64,000 nucleotides of DNA from positions 1,674,001-1,738,000 of the forward strand of contig NC_089460.1 of assembly GCF_026210795.1 (NCBI RefSeq). Reading direction: 5' to 3'. How positions within the stretch are numbered: position 1 is the stretch's first letter; each line of letters begins with the position of its first letter. Positions 46,274-56,345 of the stretch are shown here, in pieces. The position numbers were made by a program, and so were the translations under genes. This DNA is from Rhizophagus irregularis (lineage: Eukaryota > Glomeromycota > Glomeromycetes > Glomerales > Glomeraceae). Below the pieces are notes generated by a model that worked only from the letters and a program-made list of their open reading frames with translations, searched no databases and was not told the origin of the DNA.

Positions 46274-49200
46274 ATGGATAACACTTCTACTTTTTCAAAT
46301 ATTTGCAATTTTGATTCCATTGAATGTAATGGAAGAATAAAGCCAATCACTTATAACACTAAAATACCAAAATCTACTGAATTAATTATTTCAGTTGGAA
46401 TGTATTTATGCCAAATACATTACAATCAATTTATTTTAAATGAAACTAGAAATATTAATTATAATAAGAGTTGTGAGCATCCAAAACATGATGAATATAA
46501 AAATCAATCAAAAAATACAAAAAAAAATCAAGCAAACTTAATCTTAAAAAGGTTCCAAAAAGATTAATTGAAGTTTTAGAATTAAATGAATCTTCAGAAA
46601 TTTGTAGTATGTGTAGAAATAAAACTGATAAAGATTCTGAATATTTACAAAATGAAAAATACAAAGCACCTATTCCAATTAAAAAAAACAATTTAAATGA
46701 TAATGATAATTTACAAGATGAATCAATAGAAACTATACAAGATGAACTAATAGAGCTATACAAGATGAATCAATAGAAGTTATACAAAATGAATCAATAG
46801 AAGTTATACAAAATGAATCAATAGAAACTAAACAAATAAAAACTTGTCAACATCCAAAACATGATGAATACTTAAATCAATCAAAAAATACAAGCAAACA
46901 ATTTAGTCTTCAAAAAGTTCCAACAAGATTAATTAAAGTATTAGAATTAGATGAAGCTTGCAATGATTTGCAGTATGTGTAAAAAAAAAACTGATAAAGA
47001 TTCTCAATATTTACAAACTGAAGAATATAAAGTACCAATTTCTAGAAAAAATAATAATGACAATATATCAAAAATAGGAAATCATACTTATTTATTTAGA
47101 AAAGATATCTTATATACTGGAGAAGAATTACAACAATTTGAATCAGATTATCAAGAAATTATGACACAATTAAAAATTTCAAGTGAAATTAAATTAAGTA
47201 GTAAAATAATAAAAATGTCTAATATTCTTTATAATAATCAACATAGATTAAATCTTAAACCTATTTATGATCCAATAGCTTTTAAAACTATGTTAGAAAC
47301 AGCTGATAAAGATTTAATTGGATTTTTTGATGAATTATATGCTGGAACTAATCCTAATACTAAATCTGAAACAACAAATAATAACAACAAAAAAAAATTA
47401 GTTTCTTTATGTTATTTTTTAGCTAGCATTAATAATAAATATATTAATGGAATTAAAGTTGATATTGGATCATACTTGGAAACTTCTGGAGCTTCTTCTT
47501 CTATTGATACATTGGCAAATATAGGAGTTTCAGTAACAAGAAAAACAGTAAATCGTAAAAAAAATTTTATTTCAAATGAACACCAACAAACTGTAGATAA
47601 TTATTGTTTACAAAATATAGAAAATATGTTTATTCTTAATATAGATGATTACCATAATATTCATGTCGTAATCAACCAACATCGTTACAAACTCACAATA
47701 TTTATCATTTTGTAACAATATTATTGAATACAAATACTAAAATTCCAAAAATACCATTTTATTCATTAAATAATTTTTCAATACGTAATCTAAAGGAATT
47801 GATTCCGGATTAATTATTAATAACATTAAAAATAATTTTATGAATCAATTAGGTAAAAGTTATTATATGCAAAAAGAATTATGGAAAAATTTTTTAATTG
47901 AAGATTCTTATGAAAATAGAGTTGAACTACTTAATATTCATAATTATGATGGTAGAATTCAAAATTACCATGAATTAAGATCAATGTCTAATAGCAAATT
48001 AGTAGACTTTATTTTGCATCCTTTACATAGTACTTAAGGATTATATTGAATGTTTAGATTTTGTATTTAAAGCATTTGAAAGATTAGAAAATATTGAAGA
48101 AAATTATTTAAATAATTTTATCATTCCTGTAATTGCTGATTGGCAGGACAAGTAAATATAAGTAAGAGCTATAACGCTTAGAATTAAGAAAGGCATTAAT
48201 TCTGGAGTTCCAGAGCAAGTGTTAAATTTAATTCCTATGATAGGTCCACTTCATGTCTCTTTAAACAGCAGAGAAATACTATTTCAAACATATCATTTCT
48301 TTTTTGAGATGCTATATCATAACTTATTTGGAGATAAAAAAATATTATCTAAAAACCAAAACAAACAGTAATCAATCTTATTTTACATTTAACTTATCAT
48401 GGATGGAAAAATATTCGTGATATTGTTACAAAAAGATTTGGAAATTTAAAAGATGCAGAATATCAAATGATGATAGATTTATTAGATAATTCTATTCCAC
48501 TTACTTTGGATATATATGCAATACTTTTTAGAAGTGGATTTTTTGAAGGATATTTAGAAAGTACTGTAAAAATTTGGATATTATTTCAAAGATTGAGAAG
48601 ACATAATTATAATAAAGCACCACTTATGTTTTTAAGTGATGTATTTTATTGGACTTCAAAAAATCATCCAATAATTAATATTTTAAAAAATAATTTACCA
48701 ATTTTTAATGATTATTTTGTTGAAAATTTTCATAGCTCTTTAAGGCATCAAACAGCAGAATCAAATTCAGAGTTACAAATTATACAAAAAGCAAAAATTA
48801 TTGATGCTGAAAGAAATAATAATCCTTTTAAAAATTCTTTTGTTAATTTGAGAAATCCAGCTAAGTCTCGAAATTAAAGAATTAAAATCTTTAGAAAAAA
48901 AGGTTTCATTATTTTTATTCTCAATATTTGATAAGATTCATCAGAATATAGGAAATACAAAACAAATTAATAATGATAGATATCCAAAATTTTATCTTCC
49001 AAGTTTTGATATTGAAGTGGATGTAAAGATGCTTCCTTTAGGCTGGAATACACAAAAAATACCAGCAGATGATAAATTTTGTGATGCAAATAATTGTTTA
49101 TTATCAAATAGTATAGATTTATCTAATGGAATTGTTTTACTTTGTGGACACAGTTTTCATAAAGAATGTTTAAGTACTTTATATGATGATAAATGTAATT

Positions 49201-49424
49201 TTTGTTTTGATTATTTATCATCCGGAATTGAGAAAAATATTAAGAGTTTGGATCAAAGATTGTCGACATCATTAAAAGAAAATGAAATCCCTTTATTTGA
49301 AAAGGAAAATAATAATGATGATGAAAATGATGAAGAAGAGAATATTGAAAACATATTAGAAAGAACAGAATGTGATGTAGAAAATCAATATGATATAATG
49401 TATCAAGCAATGGTTAAATTATAA
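46274..49424 (+). pseudogene. Transposase with C-terminal RING-like motif (multiply frameshifted)
   Basis: A large reading frame broken at about 46540, 46760, 46955, 47690, 48035, 48155 and 48370. The start MDNTSTFSNICNFD at 46274 is the first plausible ATG. The N-terminal part contains a duplicated cysteine motif, CSMC-NKTDKDSEYLQ and CSMCKKKTDKDSQYLQ, each preceded by a HPKHDEYxNQSKNT block, so a segment of about 110 codons has been duplicated. Candidate DDE positions: Asp in LNIDDYHNIH (about 47643), then GPLHVSLNSREILF (about 48245) and Glu in YFVENFHSSL (about 48723). The C-terminus has C-x2-C-like and C-H-x3-C ligands, IVLLCGHSFHKECL followed by KCNFC, as in RING-H2 fingers, then an acidic tail. 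The superfamily is not recognised with certainty. The 9-bp target duplication points towards the Mutator-like range. Confidence 0.65.
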
Positions 49425-49614
49425 TGATATATAATTAGTATTAATATAATAATTTTTATTAAATTGCAAAAGTCACTTTATTGAAATTTTTTAATAATAA
49501 AAATTAATATTTTATTTTGATTAATGAAAATTAATGAATTATAATTGTATAATTACTCCAACTAATAAGATAAATTATATAATAAAATAATTAGAAGATT
49601 CCGAATGCAAATAT

Positions 49615-49735
49615 CTCAAGATATATAACTCCAAATTTTGTAAAATAAAGATGATCGGATTCATCAAGTCCTAAGCTTTCTAATAAGCTAAAAATCATAA
49701 AATTCTGATCACTGGATGCTGAGATAACTGAGATT
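49615..49735. repeat. Right palindromic module of the 4.55-kb element
   Basis: AAATATCTCAAG...CTCCAAATTTTGT faces AAAATTCTGATCACTGGATGCTGAGATAA. This is the same arrangement as at 45370-45510 and 11631-11791, placed just inside the right end. Confidence 0.6.
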
Positions 49736-49852
49736 AACTTTAAAAAAAATCTAATATTAAATGTGATATGATAAAATAGTGATCAACAAATGATCGGCAA
49801 ATGATCAGCAAAATTGTGATAAAATAGGGATGTCCGCTATGCTATTATCATT

Positions 49853-50020
49853 TGACTTTTGAATCATTTTTAAATTCAACATTCTCTTATAGGATCCGCT
49901 AAAATATAAATATAATTCCTTGCATATAGCTTCATATTTTTTAAAATACTGAACTTTATTTGCTGTATCCTTTCCAGTCAGATGAAATTTATGAGATATG
50001 CAATACAGTCACCACTAGTT
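49853..50020 (-). pseudogene. hAT transposase, middle part (separated by insertion)
   Basis: The minus strand reads CISHKFHLTGKDTANK, then VQYFKKYEAICKELYLYFSG and SYKRMLNLKMIQKSNDN. It then continues, after removal of the element and one duplication copy, into NSQLAILNIINTR at 45286. This gives the hAT block (C-x2-H...K.A...F..SY-R) that precedes the second catalytic region. It confirms that the 4.55-kb element landed inside this gene. Confidence 0.75.
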
Positions 50021-50056
50021 ATAACAAACCTGTTTGTACCAAAAACTGTTTGTACT

Positions 50057-50153
50057 GACACAGGTCGAAAAGTGAAAAATCAGGCATCAATCAGTTACCA
50101 ATCGATCGCCCAATCGTCGCGATTGGTGCCTGATTTTTCACTTTTCGACCTGT
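50057..50153. repeat. Near-perfect foldback (33-bp arms)
   Basis: ACAGGTCGAAAAGTGAAAAA at 50060 is mirrored by TTTTTCACTTTTCGACCTGT ending near 50153. The arms extend through ATCAGGCA(T/C)CAAT with a single mismatch. The approximately 30-bp loop contains ATCGATCGCCCAATCG. Its flanks (TTTGTACCAAAAACTG and CTCACGAACCAATT) are only weakly related, so it could be a foldback element or MITE core. Confidence 0.8.
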
Positions 50154-50420
50154 GCGAACCTAAGCCTCACGAACCAATTTTTCTATAATTAATCACACTG
50201 GATGTAATGAAATCACATAATAAATTACCATATATCATCACATCCGAACTTATTGTAACCAGCCCAAGTATATCAATTACATATTTAGTATAATGAACTG
50301 TCACGTGACTTTGATTAATAATATAAAAGTATGAACGCATTATCATTAGTCACATTGTACAGTTTTACCAGAAAAAAATTTTTCCATTTAGTTTCGGATA
50401 AATTTTCAAAAATACCGATA

Positions 50421-51236
50421 ATGTCAACAAAAAGAAAGAGAGTTAACCTTTCTACTGGTCAAAAGCGCAAAATTTGTGAAATGAAGGAAAGAGATCTGCG
50501 CATTCAAAATGTTGAACTTACGCAAAAATATAACATTGGAAAGTCAACAATTACTGATATTTTGAAAGAGAGTAAATGTTGGCTTACAATTACAGAAAGT
50601 CAAGAGAATGTTAAAAAATTTCGTGGACCAAAGTGGCCTTAACTTGAAGATGCGCTCAGCCTTTGGGTTGATAACGTACTTAATACTAAGCAAGATATTG
50701 ATGGTAATATCTTAAAAATGAAGGCAAGTTATTTTGCTGAACAGTTTTCAGGGTTGGTTAGGTGGCTTTAAAAAATGGCATGATTTGCGTCGGTTTAAAA
50801 AGCAGGGTGAGGCTGAAAGTGCACCTTCTGCTGAATCAATAGAAAGAGATCGTCTTGCTCTTCAGCAGTTCCTTACACCCTATAATCCTGAAGACATTTG
50901 GAATGGTGATGAAACTGGCCTATTCTGGAAGATGGAACCTTCTAGAGTTTTGGCATGCAATTCTCTATCAGGCCATAAAAAAGAAAAATCCTGAGTTACA
51001 CTATTTTGTGCAACAAATGCAACCGGTAGTGAAAAAATGACATTAACCTTTATTCATAAATACAAAACATCTCGTGTCATGAAAAATATTAATCATAAAA
51101 ATCTTCCAGTTCATTATTTTTGGAATAAAAAAGCATGGATGCAAGTTAGCATTTTCAATAATATTCTCCTTAAATTCAATGAAATAATGAGAAGAAAAAA
51201 TCAAAAAATTGTTTTTTTAGTTGATAATGCTCCGGT
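50421..51236 (+). pseudogene. pogo/Tigger-like transposase (CENP-B N-terminus), truncated
   Basis: It starts MSTKRKRVNLSTGQKRKIC, a psq/CENP-B-type HTH (QKYNIGKSTITDIL). An in-frame TAA after GPKWP (about 50640) and frameshifts near 50740 and 50990 follow. The DDE domain shows NGDETGLFWKMEPSR (first Asp about 50917), FCATNATGSEKM and FLVDNAPV (second Asp about 51222). The sequence stops exactly where the next element (51237) begins. The third catalytic block and C-terminus are absent from the other side, so they were lost. It is a different lineage from the 18367 pogo copy. Confidence 0.8.
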
Positions 51237-52378
51237 AGGATCCCAAACAATACATATAACACTGGGATCCAGTTTTGTATAAACTTATTATATAATTTTC
51301 CAATAAGTCATATGTTTGATTTTGTATAACCTGTTAGTAATTTTTCGGTAAGTCAGATATGTATTTGTATAACAGTGATAATCTTTAAATCATTATTTTG
51401 TATAATGATACTTGTGTAAATAAATTATATATACGTATATAAAAAATTTTTCTTTAAAAAAATTTTAAAAACTTTGTAAATTTACAAATTAGCACATATT
51501 AAATACTTTTGTCTCAGTTTTTATTACCTGTATTTTGTGAAGATATGGGTATTTTATATAATTCATAATACATTTATTCCTAAATTTTTTCTTTTTACTT
51601 TCGTCAAACTTTGGAGTGTAATTTTACCATTTTAGCCAAATGAAATCGACTTTCTTTATTAAGAAAAAGTTGTTTAGCGATGCCAAAACTACTCGAATCT
51701 AAATTTTCATAGCAATTGGAGTAATACTTATGGAGTACGCGCATATTTTTATAATTATATTAATTTTAAATTTGCTTTTTTTGTTTATTAATTTTGGAGC
51801 GTAATTACGGCATTTTAGTCAAATGAAATCGACTTCCTTTATTAAGAGAAAATTGTTCACGGATGTCAGAACTACCTACACCTAAATTTTTATAGTAATC
51901 GGAGTAATGCTTATGGAATACGAGCAATTTTCGCACTCTCAATTTTTTTTCAATCACCCGATCAGTAACTTCAGAGCGTAATTTCGGCACCTTTACCAAA
52001 TGAAATCGACTATCTTTATTAATTGAAAGTTGTTCAGCAGGTTCGAAACTACCTAGATTTAAATTTTCGTAATCATTAGTATAATACTTGTGGAAACATT
52101 TGTATTTTTCACAACAGTACTAATTTTTGAATTATGACAAGTTTTTTTAAAATTTTTTTTAAATTATGAATTTTTGAATTGTTAAAATAATTACATAAAA
52201 TTAATAAATAAAATAATTTTTGTTTTATATAAACTCAGATTTGAAATTGTATAATTTGTAGTAAAATTTGAACTTATATGATGATTTTGTATAAAGCTTT
52301 TAATAAAATTAAGTGTATAAAGTTATATTAAAATTTTTGACCTTAGATTTGAGTTATATATATAATGTTCGGGGTCCT
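51237..52378. mobile_element. AGGAYCC-type element without target duplication
   Basis: The left end AGGATCCCAAACAATACATA (51237) resembles the complement of the right end (AGGACCCCGAACATTATATA, ending at 52378). The flanks TGCTCCGGT and GTCTAACC do not match, so one side has been rearranged. The interior is non-coding and includes a three-copy minisatellite (51605-52090). The left flank is the truncated pogo gene. Confidence 0.65.
51605..52095. repeat. Minisatellite, three copies, period about 180 bp
   Basis: The phrase AAATGAAATCGACT starts at about 51638, 51821 and 51998. Each copy is preceded by GGAGCGTAATT-like sequence and followed by TTTATTAAG-AAAGTTGTT, AACTACCTA and AGTAATACTTATGGA. 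Divergence between copies is moderate. Confidence 0.85.
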
Positions 52379-53280
52379 GTCTAACCTCAATATGCTGATA
52401 TACTATTGAAAACTTGATATACCGATAAAATTTTATTTTTCATATAAATATCAGTATAACTTATAACTTTGATATAATGATATTTTCTAAAAATTTCATA
52501 TATGTCCTGACATATCATTGTATAAAGGTTGACTGTATTCCAAATTTTCTAGAAAAATATAACAAGTCAAGTCTTCTTATTTACTTACTATTCACACCTC
52601 AGATAAGCTTATTTAACAAAACCTGACCTCCAATCTCTATTTTACTTAGTTTCCCTAAATACAGTAAGGAATTTAATGATAATATTGTTTTCAACAGTTC
52701 AGTATCTTGTCCACCCTTGTCTTATACATAATAAAAACTATAAAAGTGAAAATACAAAGAAAAGTATAGATTGTTGATTAAACTTATTGTCTTGAATAGG
52801 AGATTCAATCCCAATCTAATTATGACATATTATCTAAAAATTTTTCTCTTTTTTAAATATAACATATTAAGTTCTTAGTACCACAAAACATAGTACCAAT
52901 TTTTGATAACCTGAAGATTAGGTAATACAGTATTTATGTAATCAACTGCTGACTGCTATTTACCCCAGTATCACGCGATTGGTCATGTGAAGCCGATCAC
53001 CTAAAATGCGCAATACAATATCAATAGGGGCTGTGCAATATGCAGATCGCATTTGACTTTATTTTTGCATGTCTCTGGTCAATAAAACAATATTCAGATA
53101 TATGGGATTTGAGGATGCGTATGCTAATCCTGAAGTCATCTTTATTGATTTGCAAGGAGATTAACACAATAGCGAAATGCAGTACGTAATTGCTAATAAA
53201 TAGCCTCTATTTTGCTAATTATTATTTATAATTAGTGGTATAAGCAATTTAAAAATAAATATAAACACTTAAAATTTGCG
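52379..53280. other. Intergenic DNA, nothing recognised
   Basis: AT-rich sequence with no supported gene or repeat boundary. It may contain transposon debris because both flanks do. Confidence 0.35.
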
Positions 53281-53480
53281 CTGAATTTACTGAACTTGAA
53301 AAATATCTGTGTTATGATAAAGACATTCTTTCTTTTTCGTTCAAAGCATTTATCATGTTATCTTGTAAACATGTATTTCATAGGAAGTGCATAAAACTTT
53401 TCTGCTTACACACCAAAATAACTGTCCTGTTGCTGATTGTATCGCAACAGAACTCTGGACAATTATAATTAAAGTCATAT
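53281..53480 (+). pseudogene. RING-finger gene fragment
   Basis: One frame gives MLSCKHVFHRKCIKLFCLHT and, after a shift near 53400, NNCPVADC. Together these form the second half of a RING-H2 finger (C-x-H-x-FH-x2-C ... C-P-x3-C). No intact gene surrounds it. Similar RING tails occur in the transposase at 46274-49424, so this is probably transposon debris. Confidence 0.45.
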
Positions 53481-54079
53481 CTTTTATGCTAAAAATTTAC
53501 CCTTGTCATCCTGAACTTACTTTTAAAGCTATAGATATAAAATTTCGTAATAATAATTGCCCTCCTATTATCTATAATTTTGTTACTTAAAAAGTAATAT
53601 TTAATAATAGTAATTTTTATTTTTTTGTATATTTCTATGTATACTGATAGTGAAAAAACGTATATTTTTTTGCCAAATTTTACCTGTGTAATGATACTTA
53701 TCTCAAATTCTAATCAGTAGATTTACAAGATTTTTGGTATCAAAAGATTCTTCTTTTCAAAAGAAACATTTTTTTCTATGGTAAAAAATAATATTAACTT
53801 AATAAAATTACATGTTAAAAGAAAAATAAAGTTTAAAACATAGTAAGATATGACCTTAATTATAATTATCTGGGGTTCTACCGCAACTATAAAGTCAGTG
53901 GAGGATCCTGTTTACTTATAAGATAAATCACCCAGGCCTAAGGTAAAAATCATATATAAAGTTCTTTGCAGATCCTACTATAAAAGGAAATTTTATGTTA
54001 CATTGTTATAATTTTTTTTCTTTTTAGCTAATTAACCAATAGAATTTAAGAAAAAAGTAGTAAGGTAAAAACTATTAGT

Positions 54080-54689
54080 AGAGTTCCGAATGGGTCAGGT
54101 TAGGTCAGGTAAATTGATAAACCTGACCTGAAATTTTTTTTCAGGTCAGGTCAGGTCAGGTCATATCAGGTTATCTATTTGACCTGACCTGAACTGAAAC
54201 CTGAAAATTTTCAGGATTTATATTAAAAATATTAAAAAAAATGATGCAAACCATTTTTTTGATTCAGTTTTTTATATTAAAATTGTATAAAAAGGTAAAT
54301 CGCAATACCGCAACTAACTTTTTTAATATAAAATCAATATAAAAAGTGAATTCCGATACCGCAATTCACTTTTTATATATAAAATCGATATAAAAGAGTG
54401 AATTCCGATACCGCAATTCACTTTTTATATATAAAATCGATATAAAAGAGTGAATTCTGATACCGCAATTCACTTTTTATATATATAATCGATATAAAAA
54501 AGTGAATTCCGATACCGCAATTCACTTTTTATATATAAAAAAGTGAATTCTGATATCGCAATTCACTTTTATTATATAAAATCAATATAAAAAGTGAATT
54601 ATAATACCATAACTCACTTATTATATAAAATCATAGTTTCAGGTCAACCTGTCAGGTTACCTGAATTTGGTCAACCTGTTTGAAACTCT
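54080..54689. mobile_element. Nested MITE, AGAGTTCCGAA ends, 10-bp TSD
   Basis: The left end AGAGTTCCGAATGGGTCAGG and the right end complement AGAGTTTCAAACAGGTTGAC are inverted repeats. They are flanked by the perfect 10-bp duplication AACTATTAGT (54070-54079 and 54690-54699) within the host MITE. The interior has GGTCA GGTCA-type pentamer repeats (54100-54200) and a 52-bp array (54340-54620). A 10-bp duplication suggests Mutator-like mobilisation. Confidence 0.88.
54340..54620. repeat. 52-bp tandem array of small palindromes
   Basis: About six units built around GTGAATTCCGATACCGCAAT followed by TCACTTTTTATATATAAAAT, at about 54346, 54398, 54450, 54502, 54543 and 54592. Each unit can fold (GTGAATT...AATTCAC). 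Confidence 0.85.
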
Positions 54690-54755
54690 AACTATTAGTA
54701 AAGGGCCAATTTTCTACAGTAACCTTTATTATAAGTAAGCGGGTCCTGTCAGTGG

Positions 54756-56345
54756 TCTCTGAACAAAGATTTTTTGTAGCGTCATCGCAAATATTCGTTC
54801 AATGTTTTAAAGAAGCTTATTTGGAAGCTATTTTCTGACACCACTCAAATTTCTGAAATTAAGGGAAAGAAAAAGTACCATAGAGAGAACGTGAAGTTGA
54901 TGGTGCGTGAACCTTTTTTGATCTTTACTATAAAATCATCAAGGCTGAAGAGTAAAATGAAAACGCACATCATGTCCTAATAAGTAGCTATTATTTTTTG
55001 GTAGAGGAACTAGAGAAACGCCTCACTCACTTTAGAGAGTTCTCTAAATGCACCTTCCTTGGAACCATAATGAAAATTTGAAAAATGTACATTTAGAAAG
55101 AGTTGGTTGTATAATGGCAATAATAAGGTATGAAAACAAAATTTTGTTTTTTTTATAATGTCATATCAAGTAGGAAGATAAATTAGTTATGTTATGTGAT
55201 TGTAATTTTATTTATTATATATGTTATACTCTTTTACATTATAATGAGTTTTCAAATTTTCAGAAAATGATAAATAAAAAAATATTTACATAGATTTGTA
55301 AAAACTCTTTAAACTGAAAATATAAAGTTGACCAATATGCTTTTAATATACTAGTGGATTAAAACTGTGTGGTGAAACTATAAAATTAACTAATGCTAAT
55401 ATATCAAAGTAAGAAAGGTAAATTTTGGAAATTTCATTTAAATTATTAGTAGTTTTGCAAATTTTTAAAAATGCTCAAACTGTGCAGATTTTTTAGATTT
55501 CTAAAATTTTTGGAAACTTTTCAAGCTAATGAATACTATATATAAGAACTTATTTAAGTAATCTTTATTTATAAAAAGCAATATATAGAAGTATTTTACA
55601 GTTATATTTAATGCTATTTAATCCAAATATATATATGTATTAATTATGTTAATTAATAATTTATTTTATATAAGAATATTTTATGATATTTTCATAGACT
55701 AGTAAAAATGTATATAAAATAATATTATTATAAAGAAAAGGTTTTTTATTTTTGAACATCTTGTTTTTTAAATTTCAGTTTAAAATTATGATGATTTTTT
55801 TTTTTTGAAATCTTACTAATAATTCTTTTCTTTTTTTTTTCTTTTAGAAACAGTCTTGAACTTTTGCAAATCTGCTGATATGTTAAAAAATTTGCAGGTT
55901 TATAATGATAAAGTTTGTGATTTTAGATAAAGATTTTATTTACCTTTTGGCATTAGAATAAATAAGTTTTAATTTTTAAAAATAATAAAAAAAATCAAAT
56001 AATTTGATCTGGCTAAATGGTTGTATTTTAAATCTTTATCATTTTTTTTAATATAATTTTTCTAATACATATCATTCTTATAATTAATTGGTTTTATTAA
56101 TATTAATAAATGTTGTGATTAGAAATTAGAACCTTATCATAGTAAATTCAATTGCTATAAGAGAAAATGGTTCTTATATAACTTTTCCCGAGGATTAAAC
56201 AGAAAGACACCTATAAATTATCAAAATTAATTAATTGTGTAGCAATGACCGCTAAATTTAGACTTTCCCTGTGATCATAAACGCAGGTTTTTTTTACGTG
56301 TTTTTTTTCAAAAACTTCAAAGCTAGCCTTTTTGACGTTCTGATA
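54756..56345. other. AT-rich intergenic DNA upstream of DSN1
   Basis: No gene or clear repeat is supported. The last part (56200-56345) contains the probable DSN1 promoter. Confidence 0.4.

Larger units (their letters stand above)
45296..49843 (+). mobile_element. 4.55-kb AGCATAGCGGACAT DNA transposon (9-bp TSD)
   Basis: The terminal repeats AGCATAGCGGACATGC (45296) and ATGTCCGCTATGCT (to 49843) are flanked by a perfect 9-bp duplication ATTATCATT (45287-45295 and 49844-49852). Subterminal copies of AAATGATCNGCAAA lie near both ends. Each end also carries a palindromic module containing GGATGC(C/T)NAGATA. The element inserted inside an older hAT transposase, splitting it. It encodes the decayed transposase 46274-49424 and is the presumed parent of the 24831-25658 and 35921 derivatives. 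Confidence 0.87.
53902..54747. mobile_element. AGGAYCC-type MITE (8-bp TSD) carrying a nested element
   Basis: The ends AGGATCCTGTTTACTTATAA and the complement of AGGACCCGCTTACTTATAAT are flanked by the perfect 8-bp duplication GTCAGTGG (53894-53901 and 54748-54755). Without the insert (54080-54689 plus one duplication copy) it is about 226 bp and the same family as 40311-40537. Confidence 0.9.
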
